NCBI RefSeq assembly: GCF_020172085.1 | Contig: NZ_JAIVAT010000003.1 | Span: 930,001-994,000, forward strand | Reading direction: 5' to 3' | Origin: Rossellomorea aquimaris | GTDB lineage: Bacteria; Bacillota; Bacilli; Bacillales; Bacillaceae_B | Length of the DNA stretch: 64,000 nt | Shown here: positions 16,718-25,944 of the stretch, in pieces | How positions within the stretch are numbered: position 1 is the stretch's first letter | How the letters are laid out: each line of letters opens with the position of its first letter | Position numbers and translations under genes: made by a program | Notes under the pieces: model-generated | What the model was told of the DNA's origin: nothing | What the model saw: only the letters and a program-made list of their open reading frames with translations | Databases searched by the model: none

Positions 16718-17622
16718 ACTTCTACTGAATGGTCCCTATTCATTTTTCTCAACATCCATGCAAAGATAGGAAGTTCGGAAAAGAGCATTCCAATAACGAT
16801 CAGTCCACTTCCAGTAATAGCCAGCGCCCCCAAACGTTCATCAATCCACAAATAGGAGCAGAAAGCGGCGAAGACAGGCTCCAATGTGAATATGATTGCC
16901 ACTTTTGAAGGAGTCGTATATCTTTGAGCAAAGGTTTGTGTAATAAACGCCAACAAGGTAGCTAATAAAGAAGTGATCAATAATGCGGTGATTACTTCCT
17001 TATTCGCCAATGCTCCATTATTCAGTACAACCTTTGGATGTTCCCATATAAATGCACATCCCATTGAGAGGATTCCCACCGTGCATAATTGCACCGTTGT
17101 TAATAACAGGAGGGAAGCTTTCTTTGTGAAATAGTCCGTGTAAATGATATGCAGGGCAAACCCAAACGCACAAATGAATACCAAGGCATCGCCGATGTTA
17201 AATGCCTGGGAATGGCCTGCCATAAGTAGGTAAAGCCCTATGGCTGCTAAAATGGATCCAGTAATAGCCCCTTTAGAAGGATGACTCTTAAAGAAGATAA
17301 ATAAAAATAGTGGAACCATCACCACACTTAATCCCGTCACAAACCCGGCTTTAGATGGGGTTGTAAAAAGGAGCCCAAGTGTTTGAAAGGCATATCCGAT
17401 AAATAAGAATGAACCTAAAATAACACCGTACCAAATGGACCGCTTAATAATCGGCGTTCTTTTCAATGCCAGGACCACAACCAATGGTAAGGCAGCCAAC
17501 AGAAAGCGGATGCCATTAAACATGAAAGGGGGGAGGAATTCTATGGCCGATTGAACAACCACGAAGGTAGCCCCCCAAATAAATGCAACACAGATTAAGG
17601 TGATATCAGCAAGTCGTGACAA
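16711..17622 (-). CDS. DMT-superfamily (EamA) transporter
   Basis: About 303 residues with ten hydrophobic helices in two EamA repeats, a drug/metabolite exporter type. FIWGATFVVVQ in helix 1 and the second-repeat FTLEPVFAAFCSYLWIDERLG are characteristic. Substrate cannot be inferred. GAGGAGG immediately abuts ATG 17628, so translation more likely starts at the TTG at 17622 (spacing 6); the two differ by two residues. It lies 7 bases after the RNase H-like gene on the same strand, so the two form an operon. Confidence 0.88.
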   Translation of the reverse strand: MSRLADITLICVAFIWGATFVVVQSAIEFLPPFMFNGIRFLLAALPLVVVLALKRTPIIKRSIWYGVILGSFLFIGYAFQTLGLLFTTPSKAGFVTGLSVVMVPLFLFIFFKSHPSKGAITGSILAAIGLYLLMAGHSQAFNIGDALVFICAFGFALHIIYTDYFTKKASLLLLTTVQLCTVGILSMGCAFIWEHPKVVLNNGALANKEVITALLITSLLATLLAFITQTFAQRYTTPSKVAIIFTLEPVFAAFCSYLWIDERLGALAITGSGLIVIGMLFSELPIFAWMLRKMNRDHSVEVK

Positions 17623-17634
17623 CCGCATCCTCCT

Positions 17635-18021
17635 CTAGTTCAGATGGATGGCTTTTCGAGCCAGTTCATCCGCTGCTTTATTTTCTTTACTAGGTATCCA
17701 TTTTACGAAGAAAAGATTCATTTGCTTCGTCATGTTCAATATATCGTTAAGGTATGGTTTATATTGCTCATTCCGTACAAATTCCTTCTCTATCGCTTGA
17801 ACAACTGCTTGAGAATCAGTCCGCAGCCACACGATATCTGCTTGTTTTTCCAAACAGATTTCAAGTGCTTTCTTGCAAGCGATGAATTCAGCTTCATGAT
17901 TATCCATGCTCCCTAAAGGAATGGAGTGTTTTTCCACTGCACCGTTGTTTTTAATAAAGATACCGGCTCCGCTTGGACCAGGGTTGCCAGCACTTGCTCC
18001 ATCAATATTTACTTCTAGCAA
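17635..18021 (-). CDS. ypdQ: RNase HI-like protein
   Basis: A 128-residue single-domain RNase H fold. The acidic active-site residues are in VNIDGASAGNPG, NHEAEF, RTDSQAV and NKAADELA, so the D-E-D-D set seems complete, unlike some B. subtilis relatives that are catalytically weak. It lacks the basic protrusion of E. coli RNase HI, as in archaeal/Bacillus type enzymes. The expected substrate is RNA in RNA-DNA hybrids. It leads an operon with the DMT transporter. The ypdQ name rests on similarity and neighbourhood with sspL/ypcP and ypeP/ypeQ and is moderately certain. Confidence 0.8.
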   Translation of the reverse strand: MLEVNIDGASAGNPGPSGAGIFIKNNGAVEKHSIPLGSMDNHEAEFIACKKALEICLEKQADIVWLRTDSQAVVQAIEKEFVRNEQYKPYLNDILNMTKQMNLFFVKWIPSKENKAADELARKAIHLN

Positions 18022-18137
18022 TTTGATTCACCTCAAACACATCTGGAATATTAATATAGTAGCATAACTAAGAGTCATCAAGGAGAATATTTGGTCACTG
18101 TTTACTTTGGATACTCTTATTTTGGGTCTTTTGACAA

Positions 18138-18487
18138 GGCTGTTTTCGTAAACATTGTTACTTTTGGATGTAGAGAGTAGTGGGTGATTAAAGCGAGAGG
18201 TGCTCGCTTTCCGTGGGGCTGGCAATGAGCCTCCTCGGGCTTCGCCCTGTGGGGTATCAAGATCCAGCCAGCTACGGCGGCTAGCCCCTCGAGGTCATAC
18301 GTAAAATCAACCAAAAAGACAAAGAACGCTTTTCCGGTTGATTTTACGTATGCTTGTCGGTACTGACCAAGCCACCTCCGCTTTTCGTACTGTCCAGCAT
18401 GTCCCGCAGGAGTCGAGAACCTGCAGGGAGAATCAACTGTATAAGCATAAATGTTTTAAGAATAACAACAACCTTTGCGAAAAGAAC
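18138..18487. mobile_element. Composite MITE-like element, 350 bp
   Basis: Left end GGCTGTTTTCGTAAAC (from 18138) and right end CTTTGCGAAAAGAAC (to 18487) form a 22-bp imperfect inverted repeat (16 of 22 positions). Inside is half of palindromic repeat A (CTCGCTTTCCGTGGGGC ... CTCCTCGGGCTTCGCC), then a full structured repeat B (about 18253-18402, with TCAACC/GGTTGA stem), then the rest of repeat A (TGTCCCGCAGGAGTCGAG). No ORF for a transposase; it would need enzymes supplied from elsewhere. It lies in a 751-base gap between RNase H-like genes; the flanks (18022-18137 and 18488-18772) hold AT-rich sequence with no gene seen. Confidence 0.65.
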
Positions 18488-18772
18488 GTTTGACAAAGAT
18501 GATTGTCATTAAGTGTGTGCTCCCTGGGAGAGGAACTGCTGCACGTTCTAAGGAAGTGCTGCCAAGCTCATTTCCCTATCATCCCATATTCTTCGGAAAT
18601 CGTCAGGGTGTGGTTGAAATAGTAATACCAGTTGCATAATAATAGTCATAACGATCATTGCGGAAAATCAAAGCCAGTCATCAATTATGAAAAGTTAAAT
18701 GAAACAATAGTCATTATTATACAAAGAAAAAGAATGTAGACCAATAAAATGGAGAAAACGGAGTGAATGACA

Positions 18773-19429
18773 ATGCAAATGAAGATCAATTTTAAATATA
18801 AAAGCAAAACAACTTCCGATTTGTGGTTTGAATCTGGTTATTTCCCACGGAAAGAAACATTGATTCATGTGGATGACCTTATAAAAACGGGAAGGGTAAT
18901 GGATCTTGAAATCATGGATGAAATGGGTAATTCATGGACCAGGAAGGAATTTATCAAACTGAATCAAGAGTTAGAGAAGGAACCGGAAAATATCGTTGTT
19001 TTCTTTGATGGAGGATATGATAAGGAATCATCATTTGCAGGTGCAGGGAGTGTCATTTACTATGATAAGGGCGGGGAATCATTCCGTATTAGAAAAAATG
19101 ACCTCCTTGAAGGGATAGAAGATAATAATGAAGCTGAATATGCAGCCCTGCATATTACACTTCGACTGCTTGAAGAAATCGGGGTGAAAAATGTACCTTG
19201 TACCATACATGGGGATTCCCAGGTGGTAATGAAACAGCTCGGAGGGGAGTGGCCATGCTATGAAGAAGGTTTAAGCAGGTGGCTCGACCGGATCGAAGCG
19301 CTGATTCATAAGCTTGGGCTGAAACCCAACCTGGTCGTCTTGAACAGAAAAGACAACAAAGAAGCTGACAAGCTTGCCAACCAGGCTTTACAAGGCACCA
19401 AGGTCCACAGTAATAAACGATTAGAATAA
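18773..19429 (+). CDS. ypeP: RNase H-like protein with N-terminal extension
   Basis: A 218-residue protein. Residues 1-70 form a lysine/aspartate-rich extension with no clear motif, followed by an RNase HI-type domain: VVFFDGGYDKESSFAGAGS, NNEAEYAAL, IHGDSQVV and NKEADKLANQAL. The four acidic positions are present. It is not closely similar to the other RNase H-like protein in the window (17635-18021). ATG 18773 has GGAG 9 bases upstream; ATG 18767 is too close. Next to ypeQ, which supports the YpeP name. Its role in RNA-DNA hybrid removal is inferred. Confidence 0.78.
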   Translation: MQMKINFKYKSKTTSDLWFESGYFPRKETLIHVDDLIKTGRVMDLEIMDEMGNSWTRKEFIKLNQELEKEPENIVVFFDGGYDKESSFAGAGSVIYYDKGGESFRIRKNDLLEGIEDNNEAEYAALHITLRLLEEIGVKNVPCTIHGDSQVVMKQLGGEWPCYEEGLSRWLDRIEALIHKLGLKPNLVVLNRKDNKEADKLANQALQGTKVHSNKRLE

Positions 19430-19502
19430 TTTCTTCCTGTACGATATACTCTATAAATAAAACCGGCCATTAATTAAGCGTGACATATCTAGGAGTGATC
19501 AC

Positions 19503-19700
19503 ATGAATCGAAAAGAAGTGGTGGATAAAGTGGATGAGCTCATAGACACCTACTGTAACGACTGTTTACTTAAAGCACACTTTCGTAAAGAGTATGGCAA
19601 AACGCATGCTCATCGCTTTTGTATAGAGCAGTGCACCATAGGCGAACAGATACGCAATTACGGAGAACGTTTGAATCAAAACAATTCGTATCCAAAATGA
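19503..19700 (+). CDS. ypeQ: Zinc-finger family protein
   Basis: A 65-residue protein with C18-x2-C21 (YCNDCLLK) and a second pair, FCIEQC, near residues 39-44, enough to bind one zinc. HFRKEYGKTHAHRFC joins the two pairs. It matches my recollection of the B. subtilis YpeQ (DUF2602) family, whose function is unknown. TAGGAGTG precedes the ATG at the normal distance. It is 70 bases downstream of the RNase H-like gene and shares its terminator. Confidence 0.8.
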   Translation: MNRKEVVDKVDELIDTYCNDCLLKAHFRKEYGKTHAHRFCIEQCTIGEQIRNYGERLNQNNSYPK

Positions 19701-19728
19701 AGGGCAGCCTGTCATGGCTGCCCTTCAT
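19697..19728. terminator. Bidirectional terminator between ypeQ and cspD
   Basis: Perfect 13-bp stem ATGAAGGGCAGCC / GGCTGCCCTTCAT with a six-base loop between convergent genes. It includes the ypeQ stop codon. The T-rich stretches after the stem are weak on both sides. Confidence 0.75.
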
Positions 19729-19753
19729 CATGTTGATCTATTGTTTTGTGCGA

Positions 19754-19954
19754 TTATAATTTGACTACGTTTGCTGCCTGTGGCCCACGAGTTCCTTCTA
19801 CTACTTCGAAAGAAACTTCTTGACCTTCTTCTAATGATTTGAATCCTTCACCTTGAATCGCTGAGAAGTGAACGAATACATCGTCTCCACCTTCAACTTC
19901 GATGAATCCAAAACCTTTTTCATTGTTGAACCATTTTACTTTACCATTTTGCAT
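19754..19954 (-). CDS. cspD: Cold shock protein CspD
   Basis: A 66-residue single cold-shock domain with both RNA-binding motifs, KGFGFIEV (RNP1) and VFVHFSAI (RNP2), and the start [16 protein letters not shown] typical of Bacillus CspD. It binds single-stranded RNA/DNA and melts secondary structure. AGGAGGA provides a strong ribosome site. The leader upstream (19955 to about 20090) is long for a monocistronic gene, as is usual for cold-shock mRNAs whose 5' region stabilises the transcript at low temperature; no specific structure was resolved. Confidence 0.95.
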   Translation of the reverse strand: MQNGKVKWFNNEKGFGFIEVEGGDDVFVHFSAIQGEGFKSLEEGQEVSFEVVEGTRGPQAANVVKL

Positions 19955-20256
19955 GTTAGAATCCTCCTAAATCGTTCAAGCACGTATGTGCCTTTGGAAA
20001 ATATTTTTCACGAAATGAATGATTCTCATGGCTTAAAAACGAGCATGAAAATCCATCACTTCAATGATGTCTTTACTATACAATAGGAGGATTTTTGAGT
20101 CAACATTTGTCATTTTAATGTTTTATGGAAGAAAAGTTCGGGAAAGGTGCTATATTTACGGATGATGAAAAGTCAGGTATTCCTGGCTCGGGTTGTATTC
20201 ATTCTTTACTTATAGTAAACTTTTAATGATATTTATGGAAATTTGGAGGGTGAAGA

Positions 20257-20673
20257 ATGCCTACACCAAGTATGGAAGATTATATAGAACAGATTTATAT
20301 GTTAATTGAGAACAAAGGTTATGCCAGAGTATCGGATATAGCAGAAGCTCTATCTGTCCACCCCTCCTCCGTTACCAAGATGGTGCAGAAGTTAGATAAG
20401 GATGATTATCTCATTTATGAGAAATACCGGGGTCTGGTACTGACTCCAAAAGGGAATAAAGTAGGAAAACGATTAGTATACAGGCATGAACTATTGGAGC
20501 AATTTCTTCGTGTCATTGGAGTAAAAGAAGAACATATTTATGAAGATGTTGAAGGCATTGAACACCACTTAAGTTGGGATTCCATAGACCGAATTGGAGA
20601 TCTCGTACAATTTTTCGAAGAAGATGAAACCCGGTTAGAGGGGCTACGGACGATTCAAAACAGAAGTGAGTAG
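20257..20673 (+). CDS. mntR: Manganese-responsive transcriptional regulator MntR
   Basis: A 138-residue DtxR-family repressor of manganese uptake. All manganese ligands known from B. subtilis MntR are at the same numbers: D8, E11, H77, E99, E102 and H103. The winged helix covers residues about 1-70, with [14 protein letters not shown] as recognition helix. It has no C-terminal SH3 domain, in line with MntR. GGAGGGTG precedes the ATG. No mntH or mntABC gene is near, so its targets lie elsewhere. Confidence 0.97.
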   Translation: MPTPSMEDYIEQIYMLIENKGYARVSDIAEALSVHPSSVTKMVQKLDKDDYLIYEKYRGLVLTPKGNKVGKRLVYRHELLEQFLRVIGVKEEHIYEDVEGIEHHLSWDSIDRIGDLVQFFEEDETRLEGLRTIQNRSE

Positions 20674-20719
20674 TATACAATGGTTCGTTTCTCTACATAA
20701 GACATTGAGAAACATGGAT

Positions 20720-20750
20720 AAAAGGCCTTTCACATGTGAAAGGCCTTTTT
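20720..20750. terminator. Bidirectional terminator after mntR
   Basis: Perfect inverted repeat AAAAGGCCTTTCACA / TGTGAAAGGCCTTTT with almost no loop, followed by T. It lies between convergent genes. Confidence 0.88.
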
Positions 20751-20764
20751 GAATGGGAGAGGGA

Positions 20765-20983
20765 TTAAAAAATGGTGGGATAGTCGTTAAAACTTCCGTC
20801 CTGAACGGACATACTCGTTAACTCCGTTTCTCCCCATTCATTTTCATGGAGTGTGACTCCTTGAAGCAAGCCCTCAGAAGCTTCCAATACTGCTTTTCGA
20901 TAGGAAATAATTCTGCCGGAAGACGTTTGGAAACTGATTATATCACCATGATAGTTTCTTTGGACTTTAGAGATTCCTTCCAT
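20765..20983 (-). CDS. DUF3892 family small protein
   Basis: A 72-residue protein of beta-rich appearance: GDIISFQTSSGRIISYRKAVLEA, then GLLQGVTLHENEWGETELTSM. The pattern (strand, turn, basic residue, then I/V-x-G) resembles DUF3892, a family of unknown function common in Bacillus and often next to small genes. The ATG has GGAAG upstream within AGTGAAGGGTGATG. It is monocistronic between the mntR terminator and the divergent methyltransferase. Confidence 0.6.
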   Translation of the reverse strand: MEGISKVQRNYHGDIISFQTSSGRIISYRKAVLEASEGLLQGVTLHENEWGETELTSMSVQDGSFNDYPTIF

Positions 20984-21186
20984 ATGACATCACCCTTCAC
21001 TTTTAGTCTATAGAAGTAGTATGAACAAATCAGAAGTGAAGCATAAGCTTCATCATTAAAAACCGTATATAGTTTACATAATAATATTATTTTTTCTTTT
21101 ATGGATATTATGATTCTAAAAAAGAAGGATTTCGCAGGATGGATTGAGAATATAGAACAGAATAGAAAAAATGTTGAGGTGTACAT

Positions 21187-21861
21187 ATGAAAAGTTCAGA
21201 GTGGCATGTGAGTGCCAAAAACCGATGGGAAGATAATGCTGATTCTTGGCATTCAAAAAGTGTAGATATGTGGACTGATGGAAGCAGAAAGGCTGTTATC
21301 CCCTTTTTCCATAACAATACAGGGGATGTTCAAACGGTCGCGGACTTAGGTTGCGGTGATGGTTATGGTTCTTTTCTTCTATATGAAAAAGGGTATGTTG
21401 TGACAGGGATGGACTTCTCCACTAACATGGTTGAAATCGCGAGGAAACAGGAAAGGAAAAACTTGTCATTCACCCAAGGAGATTTGCGTTCATTGCCATT
21501 CCAGGACGGACAATTCGATAGTGTGATGGCGATCAATTCAGTGGAATGGACGGAAAATCCATTGCATACCCTTAATGAAATTGAGCGAGTCGTATCAGAG
21601 GATGGATACATCTGTATCGGCCTTTTAGGCCCTACTGCCCACCCAAGGGAAAATGCTTTTCCCCGTCTTCATGGGGAAGAGGTGATTTGTAATACGATGA
21701 TGCCTTGGGAATTGGAGAAGCTTGCCGAGTACAAAGGGTGGAGGAAAGTTGCTGAGGATTGGATCTATAAAAAAGGTGTGAATCCTTCTGTAACAGACTC
21801 TCTTTCCAATGATTTGAAGCAGGCATTGACGTTTACAACATTGTTTATGTTCCAAAAATAA
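21187..21861 (+). CDS. Class I SAM-dependent methyltransferase
   Basis: A 224-residue Rossmann-fold methyltransferase. Motif I is VADLGCGDGYGSFLLYEKG, with GMDFSTNMVEIA (acidic residue binding the ribose) and FDSVMAINSVEWTENPLHTLNEI (post-motif regions). The methyltransf_11-like pattern gives no substrate. It resembles B. subtilis YodH-type proteins. TTGAGGTGTACAT precedes the ATG. An overlapping 29-residue frame (21101-21190) lacks a ribosome site and is not called. A terminator follows. Confidence 0.88.
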   Translation: MKSSEWHVSAKNRWEDNADSWHSKSVDMWTDGSRKAVIPFFHNNTGDVQTVADLGCGDGYGSFLLYEKGYVVTGMDFSTNMVEIARKQERKNLSFTQGDLRSLPFQDGQFDSVMAINSVEWTENPLHTLNEIERVVSEDGYICIGLLGPTAHPRENAFPRLHGEEVICNTMMPWELEKLAEYKGWRKVAEDWIYKKGVNPSVTDSLSNDLKQALTFTTLFMFQK

Positions 21862-21866
21862 GGTGA

Positions 21867-21899
21867 ATGATCGATCCAGTATTGGATCGATCATTTTTC
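21867..21899. terminator. Bidirectional terminator
   Basis: Perfect 12-bp stem ATGATCGATCCA / TGGATCGATCAT, loop GTAT, followed by TTTTT. It lies between convergent genes. Confidence 0.88.
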
Positions 21900-22886
21900 T
21901 TATTTGTTCACTTCATTTGCCATTTCTGTTTTTATGCGTTTAAACTGCAAGGGATGATGAAACCAGCCTACATAACTTTTCTCGAGAGAATTGTTGTGGG
22001 AGTATACCCATGTAGCTTTAAAAGGGAAACTCCTTCCTTTTCGAAAACGCAAATCAATCCACCTAACTTCCAATATGTTTTTCCTTTCTACTACTTTAGG
22101 ATAAACAAAAGACGTACTTGTAATGAAATTGGAAATATCTTGGTTATGCTTTGAAACCTCAATCCATGAGTTATATGGAGGAGTGGCCTTCTTAAGAATG
22201 GTATCCACTTCAAGTTGACCCCACGTATATCTCCCCAAAATGTAATCAGAGTCTAATTCAATGATTACTTGCCAGGAATATAGATCCATGTTAGGGATAA
22301 TCTTCATTCCTCTGCCGTGAATGAAGTTTGTGGACAATTGATGGTAAATAAAGGATCGAAATGTAAAGCGCAATAGTAGATATACAGAAACGATGAGATA
22401 AACAATGAGAAACGATTTTTCTGGGGGATGGCCAGCGAGCACAAGCATAAGTCCCACAGAATGCATAAAGAAAATGAAATAGTCAAACAGTGGAATAAAA
22501 TCAAGACTGATCCATTTTTTTGTAAAGGGACGTAACGCTTGAGTACCGTGAATATTAAATACATCTGTTAGAACATGGATGGTGACGGCTATCAGATTCC
22601 ATATGAATAAATGCTGGAGGAACTCAGGGTTTTCAATGAATGGTATAAACCCGGCGGTAATAAGAAAAGCCCACAGAGGCAGCATAACCAATGAGTGGGA
22701 TAATCCTCTGTGAAACTTATAATACTCACTTTTACCTTTTAATTTAGCAGCATAATCGAAGTCAGGAGCATTCGAAGCCAGAATACATGATAGATAAACA
22801 GGGAGTGGCTCCCCGATCAAAGATGGATCTAATGACGCCAATGAACCAATACCAATGCCGAAAAAGATGTGTGTCGATGTTTCCAT
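21900..22886 (-). CDS. YdjM/DUF457-type membrane-bound metal-dependent hydrolase
   Basis: A 328-residue protein. The N-terminal half has about five membrane helices and the family pattern of histidines and aspartates: METSTHIFFG, SNAPDFDY, FHRGLSHSL and HVLTDVFNIHGTQAL. This matches the YbcI/YdjM family (B. subtilis YfhP), annotated as putative metal-dependent hydrolases. The C-terminal half (about 200-328) is soluble. ATG 22886 has AAGGGAG upstream. It begins one base after the glycosyltransferase stop, so the two genes are tightly coupled and may both act on membrane lipids. Confidence 0.82.
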   Translation of the reverse strand: METSTHIFFGIGIGSLASLDPSLIGEPLPVYLSCILASNAPDFDYAAKLKGKSEYYKFHRGLSHSLVMLPLWAFLITAGFIPFIENPEFLQHLFIWNLIAVTIHVLTDVFNIHGTQALRPFTKKWISLDFIPLFDYFIFFMHSVGLMLVLAGHPPEKSFLIVYLIVSVYLLLRFTFRSFIYHQLSTNFIHGRGMKIIPNMDLYSWQVIIELDSDYILGRYTWGQLEVDTILKKATPPYNSWIEVSKHNQDISNFITSTSFVYPKVVERKNILEVRWIDLRFRKGRSFPFKATWVYSHNNSLEKSYVGWFHHPLQFKRIKTEMANEVNK

Positions 22887-22887
22887 C

Positions 22888-24018
22888 TCACATTCTCCCT
22901 TCAAATGAATAGCTCTTCTGATGATCATGCCGGAGGATGTTATTTACGATGGAAGTGCAGGCATGTTCTTTATAGACAGAATATACTTTTCTGGACAATG
23001 AATCTCTGGTATTTTTATCGTATAAACAACGATCTATATTCTCCAGGAAATCCTTATCGGATGTATAAGTGAGGGCCGCCCCCTTCTGGAAGAAGTAGTT
23101 GGCATTTTCATTCTCCTGGCCTGGTGCCGGCTTAAAAATGATGATTGGCAGTTTATAAGACGCCGCTTCTGTTAACGATAGGGCCCCTGACTTTGTGATA
23201 AGGCAATCTGTTAACGAGTAAAGTTTTGCTATTTGAGATACATATCCGTAAATGTGGACATTCGGACTTTTTATGGATTTTTTTAAGTGGGAATACAACT
23301 GCTCGTTCTTCCCACACACAACGGCAGCTTGAACGTCATGCTTTAGAGACAGGGATGTCAAGATAGGTTCGATATTAGGAATTAAACCTAAACCACCTCC
23401 CATAAGGGTGACAGTTTTTCGTTCTGGAGAAAGACCAAAATGTATATAATGATTTTCATTAGTCCGTTGAAAGGCAGACCTGATGGGTAAGCCGCTGACA
23501 ATGATTCGTTTATTTTCTACCCCATAAAATAGCAAGGTCCTTTTGACGTGTTCACTTGCCACATAATATTTCTCAATCATGGGATGGATCCACAATGGAT
23601 GTGCGCAGTAATCCGTGATAACCGTATATGTAGGTATGTTAAAGGAAGGGCGAAGGCGTAAATATGGTGCTACATGTAGTGGGAATGTCGTCACAATGAA
23701 GGATGGTGAATAGGTTTCAACAAGTTTTAACAGTCTCTTCTTACCTAAATGTTGATAGAAATAACTTAACCCCTTGGAGGAAAGTTTGTCTGTACCATAA
23801 TAAAATGCTTTGTAAATAGGAGTGCCGAATTTAGAATACCCCTTTTTTAATAAATTTTGAGCTAATGAGTGAATGGCAGGGTATGCTTCACCATATAGGT
23901 CACAGATGTATACGCGTAGTCCTTGTTTTCTGAACTTATCAGCAAGGGTTTCAGCGGTCTGGATATGTCCTTCACCAAAATGTGCTGTCAATATGAGAAC
24001 AGGCTTCTCGTGTCTCAA
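22888..24018 (-). CDS. UgtP/MGDG synthase-family glycosyltransferase
   Basis: A 376-residue GT-B enzyme of family GT28, like UgtP, which adds glucose to diacylglycerol. It begins LRHEKPVLILTAHFGEGH (acceptor-side glycine loop), has TYTVITDYCAHPLWIHP, the GGGLGLIPNIEPIL donor-site loop and KSGALSLTEAASYKLPIIIFKPAPGQENENA, the sugar-nucleotide motif. TTG 24018 is chosen, since GGGGGA is 6 bases upstream and the family starts here; ATG 24042 has no site. It may be a paralogue of the main glycolipid synthase. Acceptor identity is inferred. Confidence 0.85.
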   Translation of the reverse strand: MRHEKPVLILTAHFGEGHIQTAETLADKFRKQGLRVYICDLYGEAYPAIHSLAQNLLKKGYSKFGTPIYKAFYYGTDKLSSKGLSYFYQHLGKKRLLKLVETYSPSFIVTTFPLHVAPYLRLRPSFNIPTYTVITDYCAHPLWIHPMIEKYYVASEHVKRTLLFYGVENKRIIVSGLPIRSAFQRTNENHYIHFGLSPERKTVTLMGGGLGLIPNIEPILTSLSLKHDVQAAVVCGKNEQLYSHLKKSIKSPNVHIYGYVSQIAKLYSLTDCLITKSGALSLTEAASYKLPIIIFKPAPGQENENANYFFQKGAALTYTSDKDFLENIDRCLYDKNTRDSLSRKVYSVYKEHACTSIVNNILRHDHQKSYSFEGRM

Positions 24019-24224
24019 GTTTATTCCCCCGATCAAAGGCAAAATGGTGATGAGATAAGAGCAAAAGAAATGATTTATGGTGTAAAATAAAGAAACACTA
24101 TACTATAAGATTACAAATGGATTGTAAATGTTGTTTGTGGTTAAACATGCTTTTTTGTAAAAAATGGCATGCTGCACCCGGGGATGCAGTTACAGCTAAT
24201 ATTAGATATAGAGGGTGAAAGAAC

Positions 24225-25916
24225 GTGACATCGACGAAGAAAAAACTGAAATCGGATATTGAGATTGCTCAACAATCTATTCTAAAGCCCATTCTGCAGA
24301 TTGCTGATAAAGTAGGGCTTAGAGAAGACGACATAGAGCTTTACGGTAAATATAAAGGGAAAATATCCTTTGAAGCGATACATAAACTAAAGGATCATTC
24401 AGAAGGGAAATTAATCCTTGTTACATCGATCAATCCGACATCCGCAGGGGAAGGGAAATCGACAGTGACTGTAGGACTCGGTGATGCTTTAAACCAGTTG
24501 AATAAAAACGCGATGATTGCCATGAGGGAACCCTCTCTTGGACCTACGATGGGGATCAAAGGGGGAGCAACAGGTGGAGGTTATTCTCAAGTGCTTCCAA
24601 TGGAGGACATTAACCTCCATTTCACCGGAGATATTCATGCCATATCCACAGCGAACAATGCATTGGCGGCGTTGGTGGATAATCACATTCACCAGGGAAA
24701 CGAGTTGAACATTGATCAGAGAAGAGTGGTATGGAAACGTGCAGTCGATATGAACGACCGTGCCCTGAGACAAATTGTAGTCGGGCTTGGAGGGCCAGTT
24801 CAAGGAATACCGCGTGAAGACGGATTCGATATTACGGTTGCATCGGAAATCATGGCGGTTTTATGCTTATCTCAAGATATCGGGGAATTGAGAAGAAGAC
24901 TGTCGCAAATGGTCGTTGCTTATAACACGTTAAAACAACCGGTGACCGTTGAGGACCTGGGAGTGGAAGGTGCGCTGACCTTATTGCTGAAGGATGCATT
25001 GAAACCTAATCTCGTACAGACGATCGAACATTCACCAGCCCTTATTCACGGGGGGCCATTTGCGAACATCGCCCACGGTTGTAATAGCGTCATGGCGACG
25101 AAAGCAGCTTTGAAGCTTGCAGATTATGTGGTGACAGAATCGGGGTTCGGAGCAGATTTAGGTGCGGAAAAATTCATGAACATTAAATCACGGACAGCAG
25201 GTATCGCTCCGGATGCCGTTGTACTGGTTGCCACCATCAGGGCTTTGAAAATGCATGGAGGGCAAACGAAAGATAAGCTTCAAACGGAAGACCTTCAGGC
25301 TCTTCAACATGGCCTTTCCAATCTAAAGAAGCACATGGAAACCTTGGAGCAATTCAATGTTCCTATTGTCATTGCCGTCAACCGTTTCGTGTCCGATAGT
25401 GACAGGGAAATCGATACTTTGATCAAATGGTGTGAAAAACAGGGTGTAAAGGTTTCACTCACCGATGTGTGGGCCAAAGGTGGCGAGGGCGGAATCGACC
25501 TTGCACAAAAAGTACTACTCGAAATTGAAGGAAATACAAAGGATTTTACTCCCCTTTATGAACTGTCTGATTCCCTGGAAGTGAAAATTGATACGATTGC
25601 GAAAAAAGTATACGGAGCGAGCGGGGTGGACTACACAGTCAAAGCAAGAAAGCAGCTGGAAGAGTTTGAAGAGCAAGGATGGGGCGTACTTCCCGTCTGT
25701 ATGGCCAAGACTCAATACTCACTCTCTGATGATCCCGCAAAGCTGGGTCGACCGGAGAATTTCCACATCACAATCCGTGAACTGAAGCCAAAAATCGGAG
25801 CTGGATTCATCGTCGCCATGACAGGAGTAGTGATGACGATGCCGGGACTGCCTAAACAACCAGCTGCGTTCGGTATGGATGTGGATGAAAAAGGGCGGGC
25901 AATCGGATTGTTTTAA
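24225..25916 (+). CDS. fhs: Formate-tetrahydrofolate ligase
   Basis: A 563-residue enzyme that makes 10-formyl-THF from formate, THF and ATP for one-carbon metabolism. P-loop [10 protein letters not shown] is at residues 71-80; [27 protein letters not shown] and [15 protein letters not shown] are strongly conserved. Length is standard. It starts with GTG after AGAGGGTGAAAG. B. subtilis is generally described as lacking this enzyme, so its presence marks a metabolic difference. It is an independent gene, 182 bases from the divergent glycosyltransferase start region. Confidence 0.97.
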   Translation: MTSTKKKLKSDIEIAQQSILKPILQIADKVGLREDDIELYGKYKGKISFEAIHKLKDHSEGKLILVTSINPTSAGEGKSTVTVGLGDALNQLNKNAMIAMREPSLGPTMGIKGGATGGGYSQVLPMEDINLHFTGDIHAISTANNALAALVDNHIHQGNELNIDQRRVVWKRAVDMNDRALRQIVVGLGGPVQGIPREDGFDITVASEIMAVLCLSQDIGELRRRLSQMVVAYNTLKQPVTVEDLGVEGALTLLLKDALKPNLVQTIEHSPALIHGGPFANIAHGCNSVMATKAALKLADYVVTESGFGADLGAEKFMNIKSRTAGIAPDAVVLVATIRALKMHGGQTKDKLQTEDLQALQHGLSNLKKHMETLEQFNVPIVIAVNRFVSDSDREIDTLIKWCEKQGVKVSLTDVWAKGGEGGIDLAQKVLLEIEGNTKDFTPLYELSDSLEVKIDTIAKKVYGASGVDYTVKARKQLEEFEEQGWGVLPVCMAKTQYSLSDDPAKLGRPENFHITIRELKPKIGAGFIVAMTGVVMTMPGLPKQPAAFGMDVDEKGRAIGLF

Positions 25917-25944
25917 CGATTGGTAAGAGAAAGGGGAGGAGATT

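Noticed and set aside
18488-18772. AT-rich palindromic fragments as Fur or other operators before the RNase H-like gene
   Set aside because: Segments such as AATAATAGTCAT and ATAGTCATTATTAT look partly symmetrical but match no known operator well.
21101-21190. 29-residue ORF overlapping the methyltransferase start
   Set aside because: No Shine-Dalgarno sequence before its ATG (T-rich instead), so translation is doubtful.
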